Shown here piece after piece: positions 53,894 through 61,864 of a stretch of DNA of 64,000 nucleotides. The notes beneath the pieces were generated by a model. That model searched no databases. It was not told the origin of the DNA and saw nothing but the letters and a program-made list of their open reading frames with translations. The stretch's first letter is position 1; each line of letters starts with the position of its first letter. The DNA lies in NCBI RefSeq assembly GCF_009742725.1, contig NZ_WPHG01000005.1, positions 1 through 64,000 on the forward strand, read 5' to 3'. Source of the DNA: Nitratireductor arenosus (GTDB lineage Bacteria; Pseudomonadota; Alphaproteobacteria; Rhizobiales; Rhizobiaceae). Position numbers and translations under genes: made by a program.

Positions 53894-54892
53894 TTGCTGC
53901 GTTACATTGTCTACCGACTGCTGGCCGCGATCCCGACACTGTTCCTGATCAGTGCGCTGGTGTTCCTGATCATAGAACTGCCGCCGGGCGATTATTTCGA
54001 GACCTATGTCGCCGAGCTGCAGGCGCAGGGCGAGACGGTCGATCCGAAGAAGATCGAATATCTCAAGGAACAATACGGTTTCGACAAGCCGCTGCTGGAG
54101 CGCTACCTCACCTGGGTCGGCGGCATGCTGCAGGGCGATTTCGGCTATTCATTCGAATATGAGCTTCCGGTCAGCGACGTGGTCGGAAACCGGCTCTACC
54201 TCACCATCGTGGTTTCGATGGTGACGATTATCTTCACCTGGCTGATTGCGTTTCCGATCGGCATCTACTCGGCGACGCACCAATATTCCTGGGGCGATTA
54301 CGGGCTGACCTTCATCGGCCTCTTGGGCCTGGCGACGCCGAATTTCCTGCTGGCGCTGATCCTGCTTTATCTCGCCAATGTGTGGTTCGGCACCTCGATC
54401 GGCCATCTTATGGATGCGCGCTTCATCGACCAGCCGATGAGCTGGCCGAAATTCCGGTCGATGGCCGAGCACATGGTGATCCCGGTGATCGTCATCGGCA
54501 CGGCGGGCACGGCCGGCATGATCCGCCGGCTGCGCGCCAATCTCCTCGACGAGTTGCAGAAGCAATATGTGGTCACCGCCCGCGCCAAGGGCGTGCCGCC
54601 GCTGCGGGCGCTGTTGAAATATCCGCTGCGCATGTCGCTCAACTTCTTCATCGCCGATATCGGCAGTATCCTACCCGCGGTGATCTCCGGTGCTGAGGTA
54701 GTGGCGATCGTGCTGTCGCTGGAGACGACCGGCCCGCTCTTGATCCGCGCCCTGCAGAGCCAGGACATGTACCTCGCCGGCTCGTTCCTGATGTTCCTGG
54801 CGACATTGACGGTGATCGGCGTGCTGATCTCCGACATCGCGCTGGCCGTCCTCGATCCACGTATCAGACTGCAGGAAGGACGCCGGCGATGA
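53894..54892 (+). CDS. ABC transporter permease, DppB-type
   Basis: The 332-residue inner-membrane protein has six helices and the typical N-terminal MLRYIVYRLLAAIPTLFLIS of DppB/OppB permeases. The EAA-like coupling loop is VVTARAKGVPPLRALLKYPL, where it meets the ATPase. The start is TTG 53894, five bases after the binding protein stop. Four bases overlap the second permease gene. Confidence 0.94.
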   Translation: MLRYIVYRLLAAIPTLFLISALVFLIIELPPGDYFETYVAELQAQGETVDPKKIEYLKEQYGFDKPLLERYLTWVGGMLQGDFGYSFEYELPVSDVVGNRLYLTIVVSMVTIIFTWLIAFPIGIYSATHQYSWGDYGLTFIGLLGLATPNFLLALILLYLANVWFGTSIGHLMDARFIDQPMSWPKFRSMAEHMVIPVIVIGTAGTAGMIRRLRANLLDELQKQYVVTARAKGVPPLRALLKYPLRMSLNFFIADIGSILPAVISGAEVVAIVLSLETTGPLLIRALQSQDMYLAGSFLMFLATLTVIGVLISDIALAVLDPRIRLQEGRRR

Positions 54893-56064
54893 CGTCCCCG
54901 CTACCGCCGGACGGCGCCCGGCTCGACCATTTCGTCTCGCAGACGGCCTTCGATCCCGATGTGGTGGAGAAGCTGACGCCGGCGCAGGAGCGTATCTATC
55001 TAGCCTCGCAACTGCGGCTGATGTGGTGGAAATTCCGTCGCCACCGCGCGGCGGTGATATCGGGCATCTTCCTGGCGCTGCTTTACGCCTCGATCCTGAT
55101 CAGCGAGTTTTTGGCGCCCTATAATCTGGAAAGCCGCAACGTCAACGCGATCTACATGCCGCCGCAGAGCGTGCATCTGTTCCACGAGGGCGCATTCATC
55201 GGTCCGTTCGTCTACGGGACCAAGTTCGAGCTCAATATGGAGACGCTGAAGCGCGAATACACCGCCGACACGTCCCAGGTTCAGAAATTGCGCTTCTTCT
55301 GCCGCGGCGACCGCTACCGCTTCTGGGGCCTTTGGGAAAGTAACGCGCACCTGTTCTGTCCGGCCGAAGGCGGCAATGTCTTCCTGCTCGGCACCGACAG
55401 GCTCGGACGCGACGTGCTTTCGCGCATCATCTACGGCACACGCATCTCGCTGACCATCGGCCTGATCGGCATCACGGTCAGTTTCATTCTCGGCATCTCG
55501 ATCGGTGGCGCCGCCGGCTATTACGGCGGCTGGGTCGACCATATCGTGCAGCGCATCATCGAGGTGCTGCAGAGCCTGCCGAGCATTCCGCTGTGGCTGG
55601 CGCTGGCCGCGATCATGCCGGTGACCTGGAGCCCAATCCTGGTCTATTTCGGCATCACCATCATTCTCGGGCTGATCGACTGGACCGGGCTGGCGCGCGC
55701 CGTGCGCTCCAAGCTCCTGTCGCTGCGCGAGGAGGAATACGTAGTGGCGGCGGAGCTGATGGGAGCGAGCCCCGTACGGGTCATTTTCCGTCATCTGATT
55801 CCCGGCTTCATGAGCCATCTGATCGCCTCGGCCACCATCACCATCCCGACCATGATTTTGGGCGAGACGGCGCTGAGTTTTCTCGGCCTCGGCCTGCGTC
55901 CGCCGGTGACGAGTTGGGGCGTGCTGCTCAACGAAGCGCAAAACATCAACGTGGTCGCGCTCTATCCGTGGCTGATCCTGCCCGTGGTGCCGGTGATCCT
56001 GGTCATCCTGGCCTTCAACTTCCTCGGCGACGGCCTGCGCGACGCCGCCGACCCCTATCACTGA
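54889..56064 (+). CDS. ABC transporter permease, DppC-type
   Basis: The 391-residue protein is the DppC/OppC-type partner permease. It begins with a long cytoplasmic region, then a first helix (about 55-75), a periplasmic insert of about 100 residues, and the conserved LGTDRLGRDVLSRIIYGTRI. The coupling loop is VVAAELMGASPVRVIFRHLI. It is the last gene of the operon and its stop overlaps the convergent deacetylase-like gene by seven bases. Confidence 0.94.
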   Translation: MTSPLPPDGARLDHFVSQTAFDPDVVEKLTPAQERIYLASQLRLMWWKFRRHRAAVISGIFLALLYASILISEFLAPYNLESRNVNAIYMPPQSVHLFHEGAFIGPFVYGTKFELNMETLKREYTADTSQVQKLRFFCRGDRYRFWGLWESNAHLFCPAEGGNVFLLGTDRLGRDVLSRIIYGTRISLTIGLIGITVSFILGISIGGAAGYYGGWVDHIVQRIIEVLQSLPSIPLWLALAAIMPVTWSPILVYFGITIILGLIDWTGLARAVRSKLLSLREEEYVVAAELMGASPVRVIFRHLIPGFMSHLIASATITIPTMILGETALSFLGLGLRPPVTSWGVLLNEAQNINVVALYPWLILPVVPVILVILAFNFLGDGLRDAADPYH

Positions 56065-56819
56065 CCGGCGGAAGCCTGCGCGGCGAGGAGGTCGCCGGCG
56101 CGGCGAAGGACCAGCCCTTTGTCGCCGGTGAGATAGGACAGCAGGCCGTCGAGCGTCGCCCAGGCACTCTCGTCATGGACGAGATGATGCGACAGGATGC
56201 CGACCGGCGGGCCGCCACGCACGCGCGCCTCGCCGAGCCGGCGGCGCGTCTCGGCAATCGTCCAGTCGAGCGAGCGGCCCTTTCGACCGCCATGCCAGTC
56301 GACGATGTCGATATGGGTATTGAGTTCGGACAAGCGCGTGCCGGTCGGGCGCCAGGAATGGGTCGAAAGCGCAGAAAAACCGGCCTCGTGCACCCGCGCG
56401 GCGACCGCCGGCGCGATCCGGTTCCACGGCGGCACCAGAATGCCGGAGAGCCGGGAACCGAACAGGTCTTGCAGCCGGGCGCGCCCGGCGCGCAACTCGG
56501 CCAGCACCTCGTCGACGTCGCGGTCGCCGCCGAGTTCGACCGCCTTTTCGGTGTCGGGCGTGTGGCGGCGATGGGCATAACCGTGGACGCAGGGCGTCAC
56601 CAGCGGCTCCGTGGCGATGCGCGCGGCGAGTGCAGGCGTCGCGTCGGCCGGAATGATTGCCAGCAGGACCGGCGCAAGGTGGCGCCTGGCAAGCGCGATC
56701 AGCCGGTCAAGTTCCTGGGAGGGATTGGTGGCGTCGTCGTCGCGCAAGAACAGGCGCGGCTCGAGCCCCTCGTCGGCCCAGCGCGCCAGTTCGCGGTCGA
56801 GGTCGGCGAACGCGTTCAT
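56058..56819 (-). CDS. Polysaccharide deacetylase-like protein
   Basis: The 253-residue protein resembles polysaccharide deacetylases of the NodB-like fold: LFLRDDDATNP (D42-D44 area) gives the metal-binding aspartates and HGYAHRRH (about 90-97) the histidine pair; ILVPPWNRI and HIDIVDWH follow in later motif places, and ILSHHLVHD near the end. It has no signal peptide, so it would act in the cytoplasm, possibly on a lipid-linked sugar. It overlaps the upstream glycosyltransferase gene by four bases. Confidence 0.75.
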   Translation of the reverse strand: MNAFADLDRELARWADEGLEPRLFLRDDDATNPSQELDRLIALARRHLAPVLLAIIPADATPALAARIATEPLVTPCVHGYAHRRHTPDTEKAVELGGDRDVDEVLAELRAGRARLQDLFGSRLSGILVPPWNRIAPAVAARVHEAGFSALSTHSWRPTGTRLSELNTHIDIVDWHGGRKGRSLDWTIAETRRRLGEARVRGGPPVGILSHHLVHDESAWATLDGLLSYLTGDKGLVLRRAGDLLAAQASAGQ

Positions 56820-57955
56820 CGTTGTCGCGTCGTTTGCTTCGCGCGCTCGAGAAGCGGGTCGAGCGTGTGTTTGAACAGCCGCGCGGCCGCCGCGATCGAA
56901 TGGTGCTCGGCGACGTTCGTGCGTCCGGCGGCGCCGATTTTCAGCCTGAGCAGGCGCGAGTCGAGCAGGCGGGCGAGATTGGCGCGAAAGGCTTCGACGT
57001 CGTCTTCGGGGGCGAGCAGACCGCTTGTGGGCGTCACCACGACCGGGACGCCGGCAACGGCGTAGGCCGCCACCGGCAAAGCGAGCGCCTGTGCCTCGAG
57101 ATAGGTCATGCCGAACGCCTCGCCGAGCCCCGGCCAGACGAAGATGTCGGCCGCGCCCATCCAGGCGCAGACGTCGGCTTTGGGCAGCGCGCCGGCGAAA
57201 AAAACGCGGCCGGGCGGCAGGGTGGAAAACATCGCCTCGACCTCGGCGCGACCGGGACCGTCGCCAACGACGACGAGGTTCCACGGGCGCGCGGCGAGAC
57301 CCGACAGGATCGTGGCAAGAGCTTGGTAGGAGGCCATCTTGGCGCCGGGCCGCATCATGCCGACGGACAGCAGCAGCGGTGCGCCGTCGCCGAAGGGGAC
57401 GGGCGGCGGGGCTCGTGTTGTCGTTGCGGTCGTGTCGATGAAGGGGGCCAGGGGGACGATCGTGCCGGGATCGTCGAGAAAACTCTCCAGATAGGCCCGG
57501 TCGGAGGGTTTCAGGCAGAAATTCGCGGCTGCGCCCGCAACGGCGGCCTGGACGGCGGCGCGCGCCTCTGCCCAGTCGGCGTCGGTCGCCTGGCGGGTGC
57601 GGCAGGCTTCGGCCGTCACGTAGGGAATGCCGAACGCCTGGGACACGGCCGGCCCGATCCAGTCCGGGGCCTTGCAATAGGGGTGATAGGTGAACCACAG
57701 ATCGGGCGCGGTGGCCGGCTTGTGCGACCACATGTCAATCAGCCGGTCGCGCTCGGCCTCGCATGCGGCCTTGCGATCCTGGAAAAGCACCGGCGAGGGG
57801 CGCTTTTGATAGGAGATCGTCTCGGTGGCGAGCGCCACTCGATAGCCGGCCAGGCGCAGCGCCTTCATCATCGCGCGGGCGATCTCGCGATCGCCCGACG
57901 GGATCGGGTGCTCGGGTGATTTCAACGGGGCGTAAAAGGCGATTTTCCCGGACAT
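56816..57955 (-). CDS. GT4-family glycosyltransferase
   Basis: This 379-residue protein is a GT-B fold transferase of family GT4. The C-terminal half has LLLSVGMMRPGAKMASYQAL, then VVVGDGPGRAEVEAMF and the nucleotide-sugar motif FVWPGLGEAFGMTYLEAQAL, with E..FGM..LEA as the catalytic/binding set. ATG 57955 is chosen (MSGKIAFYAPLKSPEHP); an open frame upstream has no family character. It overlaps the deacetylase-like gene. Sugar donor is unknown. Confidence 0.85.
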   Translation of the reverse strand: MSGKIAFYAPLKSPEHPIPSGDREIARAMMKALRLAGYRVALATETISYQKRPSPVLFQDRKAACEAERDRLIDMWSHKPATAPDLWFTYHPYCKAPDWIGPAVSQAFGIPYVTAEACRTRQATDADWAEARAAVQAAVAGAAANFCLKPSDRAYLESFLDDPGTIVPLAPFIDTTATTTRAPPPVPFGDGAPLLLSVGMMRPGAKMASYQALATILSGLAARPWNLVVVGDGPGRAEVEAMFSTLPPGRVFFAGALPKADVCAWMGAADIFVWPGLGEAFGMTYLEAQALALPVAAYAVAGVPVVVTPTSGLLAPEDDVEAFRANLARLLDSRLLRLKIGAAGRTNVAEHHSIAAAARLFKHTLDPLLERAKQTTRQR

Positions 57956-58007
57956 CGGCACAAACGCTAGAGAGAACGCGGCGGCGCGGTCAAGCCGTGT
58001 CGCGGTC

Positions 58008-59159
58008 TCACGCGGATGCGGCCGCGACGCGGGTGTAGCGGGCAAGGAGCCGTGCGGTTTCCGGGGCGCCGTCAAGGCGGATCGCGGCACGGTCGGGCAT
58101 AGGCGCTTCAATCGCGCGGTCGATGGCAGCCGCGATCCCGCCCGGCGTTTCGTCGGTGTGGGCGACGGCTTCGGCGAGCCCGTGGCGTCCCATCAGCGTG
58201 GCGCGAGTGATCTGCTCGGTCTCGATGCCGTCCGACAAGGGCACCACCACCGCACGGCAGCCGGCGGCGTAGATGTCGGCCACGGTGTTGTAGCCGACCC
58301 GCGAGATCGACAGCCTGGCGGCGGCGAGAAGGGCGGGCAGGTCGGGCACGAAGGACAGGAATTCGAGCCTGCCGGAGGCGAGCGCGCTCAATTCCTCCTT
58401 CTGGGCCTCGCTGGTCCTCAGGCCGGTGATTACCGTCCACTTCTCGTCGCGCAGGCTGCAGAGCGGCTTGGCCTGCAGCGCGGTTTTAAGAAGGGTGTGG
58501 CCGAGTGCGCCTCCGCCGACCGAAACCACCACGCCGGCGCGCTCGGACGCGGGCGGCGGTTCGGGCGCGACGAGGCCCGTATAGGCGATCTTGTCGGCGA
58601 TCTCGCCGGTCAGGCGGAACGTATCGTCGAGACGCGTGAAGGCCGGGTTGCCGTGAACCAGGACGTGGTCGAAATAGGACTGGATGATCTCGACCACTTC
58701 GTGGTCGCGTTCCGGCTTCTTGGTGTTTGCCTGCAGAATATCGCGGATCGAGGCGACAATCAGCGGCCGCGGCCTGCGCGCCTGCGCGGCCTCCATCAGC
58801 GGCAACAGTTCGAAGCGCATCTGTCGCCGTCCGAACGGAAACGCCTCGGTGAGCACGATGTCCGGCTGGGCGCGCTCGAACAGATCGAGCAGGATCTTAC
58901 GCCGATTGTCCTTCCAGGCGTCGTCGACCGGCGTGCCGTCCGGCAGTTCCAGCTTGTTGAAGACCGCCTCGCCGGCACGCACCGGCGGCAGAAAATGGGT
59001 CCGCGTCGCGCCGCTGTCGAAATCGGGGATGGGCACGCCGCCGAAGACGAGATCGACCTCGAAGCCGGCCGCGACCAGGGCGCGCACGATGCGCGCCGCC
59101 CGGAAGACATGGCCGACGCCCATCAGGTGCTGGACGTAGAAAAAGACCTTTTGGGTCAC
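58008..59159 (-). CDS. MurG-like (GT28-type) glycosyltransferase
   Basis: The 383-residue product is a GT-B fold transferase with a MurG-like layout: N-terminal VQHLMGVGHVFRAARIVRAL and C-terminal GVVVSVGGGALGHTLLKTAL, then ARLSISRVGYNTVADIYAAG, the typical acceptor/donor loop. GTG 59159 overlaps the upstream GT4 gene by four bases. A relative lies at 60421-61641; both share the G(V/L)GH(V/L)RR-like start, so they may act in successive steps. Confidence 0.82.
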   Translation of the reverse strand: MTQKVFFYVQHLMGVGHVFRAARIVRALVAAGFEVDLVFGGVPIPDFDSGATRTHFLPPVRAGEAVFNKLELPDGTPVDDAWKDNRRKILLDLFERAQPDIVLTEAFPFGRRQMRFELLPLMEAAQARRPRPLIVASIRDILQANTKKPERDHEVVEIIQSYFDHVLVHGNPAFTRLDDTFRLTGEIADKIAYTGLVAPEPPPASERAGVVVSVGGGALGHTLLKTALQAKPLCSLRDEKWTVITGLRTSEAQKEELSALASGRLEFLSFVPDLPALLAAARLSISRVGYNTVADIYAAGCRAVVVPLSDGIETEQITRATLMGRHGLAEAVAHTDETPGGIAAAIDRAIEAPMPDRAAIRLDGAPETARLLARYTRVAAASA

Positions 59160-60424
59160 GAGGCTATTTTCTCCGCGGACGGCTTGGACGGGACGACGCC
59201 GGAGGCCACGAAACGCGCGATCAGGCGGCCGATCGCCCCGCGATGGTCGAACGCCGTGTGCACGCGGGTCTGGGCCGCCTCGCCGATGCGTCGGCGCAGG
59301 CCCGGATCGCGAACGAGGTTTTCGATCGTCGCGGCGAGCGCGGCCGGGTCGTCGGGGGCGACGAGAAAGCCGGTTTCGCCGTCGAGAATCAGTTCGGGAA
59401 TGCCTGAGACGGGTGTCGAAATGCAGACCAGTCCCTGGCTCTGCGCCTCCACCAGCACGTTGGGCAGCCCGTCGCGGTCGCCGTTCGGCGCGATCCGACA
59501 GGGCAGGACGAACAGGTCGGCCTTGCGGTACTCGGCCAGCACCTCGCGCTGCGGCATCGAGCCGTGCAGGCTAACTCGCCCGGCGAGCCCGAGTTCTGTC
59601 ACCTGCGCCTTCAGCGCCTCGCTCAATTCGCCGCCGCCAATATGGGTCCAGCGCCAGTCGATCTCGGCAGGCAGCCGGGCGAGCGCCGCGGCGAGCGTAT
59701 CGAGCCCCTTTTTGGTCACGGCACGGCCGACGGACAGGATGCGCGCGGGGTCTCGCGGGTTGCCGCCGTCGCGGGCGTAGGAGGGCGCCGGTGGCGGTGA
59801 AAAGCGCGACAGATCGATGCCGTGATAGACGAGGCTGACCTTGTCGGGATCGTCGGCGAGATTTTTCAGATGCAGCGCGCCGCCCGCCGTGCAGGTGACG
59901 GTCCAGTCGCCGGCGGCGAGCTTTTCGCTGACCTCCCAGTCCGGCGAGGTCCAGATATCCTTGGCGTGAGCCGATGCGCTCCAGCGCATGTGTTGCATCT
60001 CGGCGGCATAACGCGCGACCGAGGAGGGGGTATGCAGGAAATGGCTGTAGATCCAGGTCGCGCCTTGCGGGAATTCGGCGGCAAAGACCAGTGCCTGGCC
60101 GAAACGGCGAATACGGTTGGCGCTTGGGTCGCGGCGCAGGTCGCGCAGCCAATTGTTGCGTGCCAGCCGATAACCGGGCAGGCGGCGGGCCTTTCGCCAG
60201 GCCGAAAACACGCGGCCGGGCTCGTGATGCAGATATTCGGGCAGATAAAGCGTCGGCGCCCGGATCTCGTCGTTGATCGGGTGGGTCTTGCTGTCGGTCG
60301 GGTGGCGCAACGATACCAGCGTGAGGCCAAAGCCGGCCCGCTCGAGTTCGAGCAGTTCCTGCGCCACGAATGTCTCCGACAAGCGCGGATAGCACTTCAA
60401 GACGACGGCGATATGTGAATTCAT
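59156..60424 (-). CDS. GT4-family glycosyltransferase
   Basis: The 422-residue protein is a GT4 enzyme. N-terminal VVLKCYPRLSETFVAQELLE is usual for exopolysaccharide transferases of this type; ILSVGRAVTKKGLDTLAAAL begins the second Rossmann half; DGLPNVLVEAQSQGLVCIST is the donor-binding motif with E..VEA. I place the start at ATG 60424, overlapping the previous gene by four bases. The larger open frame upstream is an out-of-frame reading. Confidence 0.88.
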   Translation of the reverse strand: MNSHIAVVLKCYPRLSETFVAQELLELERAGFGLTLVSLRHPTDSKTHPINDEIRAPTLYLPEYLHHEPGRVFSAWRKARRLPGYRLARNNWLRDLRRDPSANRIRRFGQALVFAAEFPQGATWIYSHFLHTPSSVARYAAEMQHMRWSASAHAKDIWTSPDWEVSEKLAAGDWTVTCTAGGALHLKNLADDPDKVSLVYHGIDLSRFSPPPAPSYARDGGNPRDPARILSVGRAVTKKGLDTLAAALARLPAEIDWRWTHIGGGELSEALKAQVTELGLAGRVSLHGSMPQREVLAEYRKADLFVLPCRIAPNGDRDGLPNVLVEAQSQGLVCISTPVSGIPELILDGETGFLVAPDDPAALAATIENLVRDPGLRRRIGEAAQTRVHTAFDHRGAIGRLIARFVASGVVPSKPSAEKIAS

Positions 60425-61641
60425 AGGCTGGCGGCCCTGAGCGTGGCCGCCACGGTCGCCGCGTCGGTTCGGTGATCGAGCAGGATTTCCGACAGCGCGC
60501 AGATGCGATTGAGACCGTCCATGTCCGGGCGGGCGACCGCCGTGGATGGCGGCGCGCGCTCCAGCAACCGGTTGATCGCGGCCAGAAAGCGGTGCGGGTT
60601 CTTGGCGCTTTCGATGTCGAGCACGTCGACCCAGCCGAATTCCTCGGCGCGATGGGCGCGGATCGACTGTTCGCGGCGCGGCGCGGTACGCGGGATGAAT
60701 AGCGCCGGCTTGTCGAAGGACATAACCTCGCAGAACGTATTGTAGCCGCACATGCCGATCACCGCGCGCGCATTGGCCACGATCACTTCGAGATTGGCGT
60801 CGAAGTCGACGAGCCGCACATTCGCCACGCCCGAGGCGCGCGCCATGATCTCGAAGCGCTGTCCGTCGGTCATGAAGGGTCCGAGCACGAACAGGAAGGA
60901 CAGATGGTCGCAAAGGCCCTGCTTGATGACATTGAGCGCGGCGGCCATCAACTCGTAACCGTCGCCACCGCCGCCGGCGGTCACCAGCACGTAGCCGCTG
61001 CCATAATCGTTTGGCGCGACGCCGGTCTCCGGCAGCGCCCGCGGCAGGAAGCCGGTATAGCGTGTACGCGAGAGCACGGCCTCGGGCAGGTCGATGCCGG
61101 CGAGCGGATTATAGAAACTGCCCGGTCCGTAGATCCAGATCTCGTCGTAGAGGGTTTCGAGGTGATCGAGGATATGCTTGCGGGCCCATTCCTCGCGCAG
61201 AAGCTCCGGTGCGTCGAGGACGTCGCGCAGGCCCAGCACCGTCGTGGCGCCGCGTTCCTTGAGCCGCTGCAAGGCGGGCAGCATTTCGCGCGCCAGACCG
61301 AGCGGTTCCTTGTCGACGATCACAAGTTGCGGGTCGATCCGGTCGGCCGCCTCGTCGATCAGCGCTTCGCGCCGGCTGATGGTGTCGTCGAAGGTGGAGG
61401 TAGTGCTGCCGGAGACATAGGAGCCGTCCGACAGCTTGTGCGCGGCCGGAATCTGGACATAGTCGACCCGGTCCTCGAATGGATACGCGGAGACCACCGG
61501 CGAGCCTGAAATGATCGACACTTCGACATTGGGGAAATGGGAAACCAGCGCATGCGCGATGGTGCGACTGCGGCGCAAATGCCCCAGGCCGAAGGTGTCA
61601 TGGCTGTACATGAGCACTTTGAACTTGTCGAACGGGTCCAT
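60421..61641 (-). CDS. Predicted glycosyltransferase (COG4671-like, GT28-type)
   Basis: The 406-residue protein (from ATG 61641) resembles predicted GT-B transferases with LMYSHDTFGLGHLRRSRTIA at the N-terminus. The second half contains YVLVTAGGGGDGYELMAAAL and ARAVIGMCGYNTFCEVMSFD, the MurG-like donor region. The frame opens at 61794, but the first 51 codons have no family likeness and no start has a good ribosome binding site. It is the first gene of the five-gene minus-strand glycan cluster. Confidence 0.82.
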   Translation of the reverse strand: MDPFDKFKVLMYSHDTFGLGHLRRSRTIAHALVSHFPNVEVSIISGSPVVSAYPFEDRVDYVQIPAAHKLSDGSYVSGSTTSTFDDTISRREALIDEAADRIDPQLVIVDKEPLGLAREMLPALQRLKERGATTVLGLRDVLDAPELLREEWARKHILDHLETLYDEIWIYGPGSFYNPLAGIDLPEAVLSRTRYTGFLPRALPETGVAPNDYGSGYVLVTAGGGGDGYELMAAALNVIKQGLCDHLSFLFVLGPFMTDGQRFEIMARASGVANVRLVDFDANLEVIVANARAVIGMCGYNTFCEVMSFDKPALFIPRTAPRREQSIRAHRAEEFGWVDVLDIESAKNPHRFLAAINRLLERAPPSTAVARPDMDGLNRICALSEILLDHRTDAATVAATLRAASL

Positions 61642-61864
61642 GCACAGCCCGGAAGGTTCGGCACCAACGATTAGCTGGTGATAGGCGATATCACTCTCAA
61701 GCGCAATGAAACGCTCGCGCGTTCGGCCAAACAGACCCTTTTCCCGCTGCCGCGGAAGCTTCGATCCGACCTGGTTCCTGCGCCAAGTGACCATTCACAG
61801 CCGCCGTTTCAAGGCTTGGCATCGAGGTTTTTTGTCCGATTGGTCAAATCGGCGCGTTTCGGGC

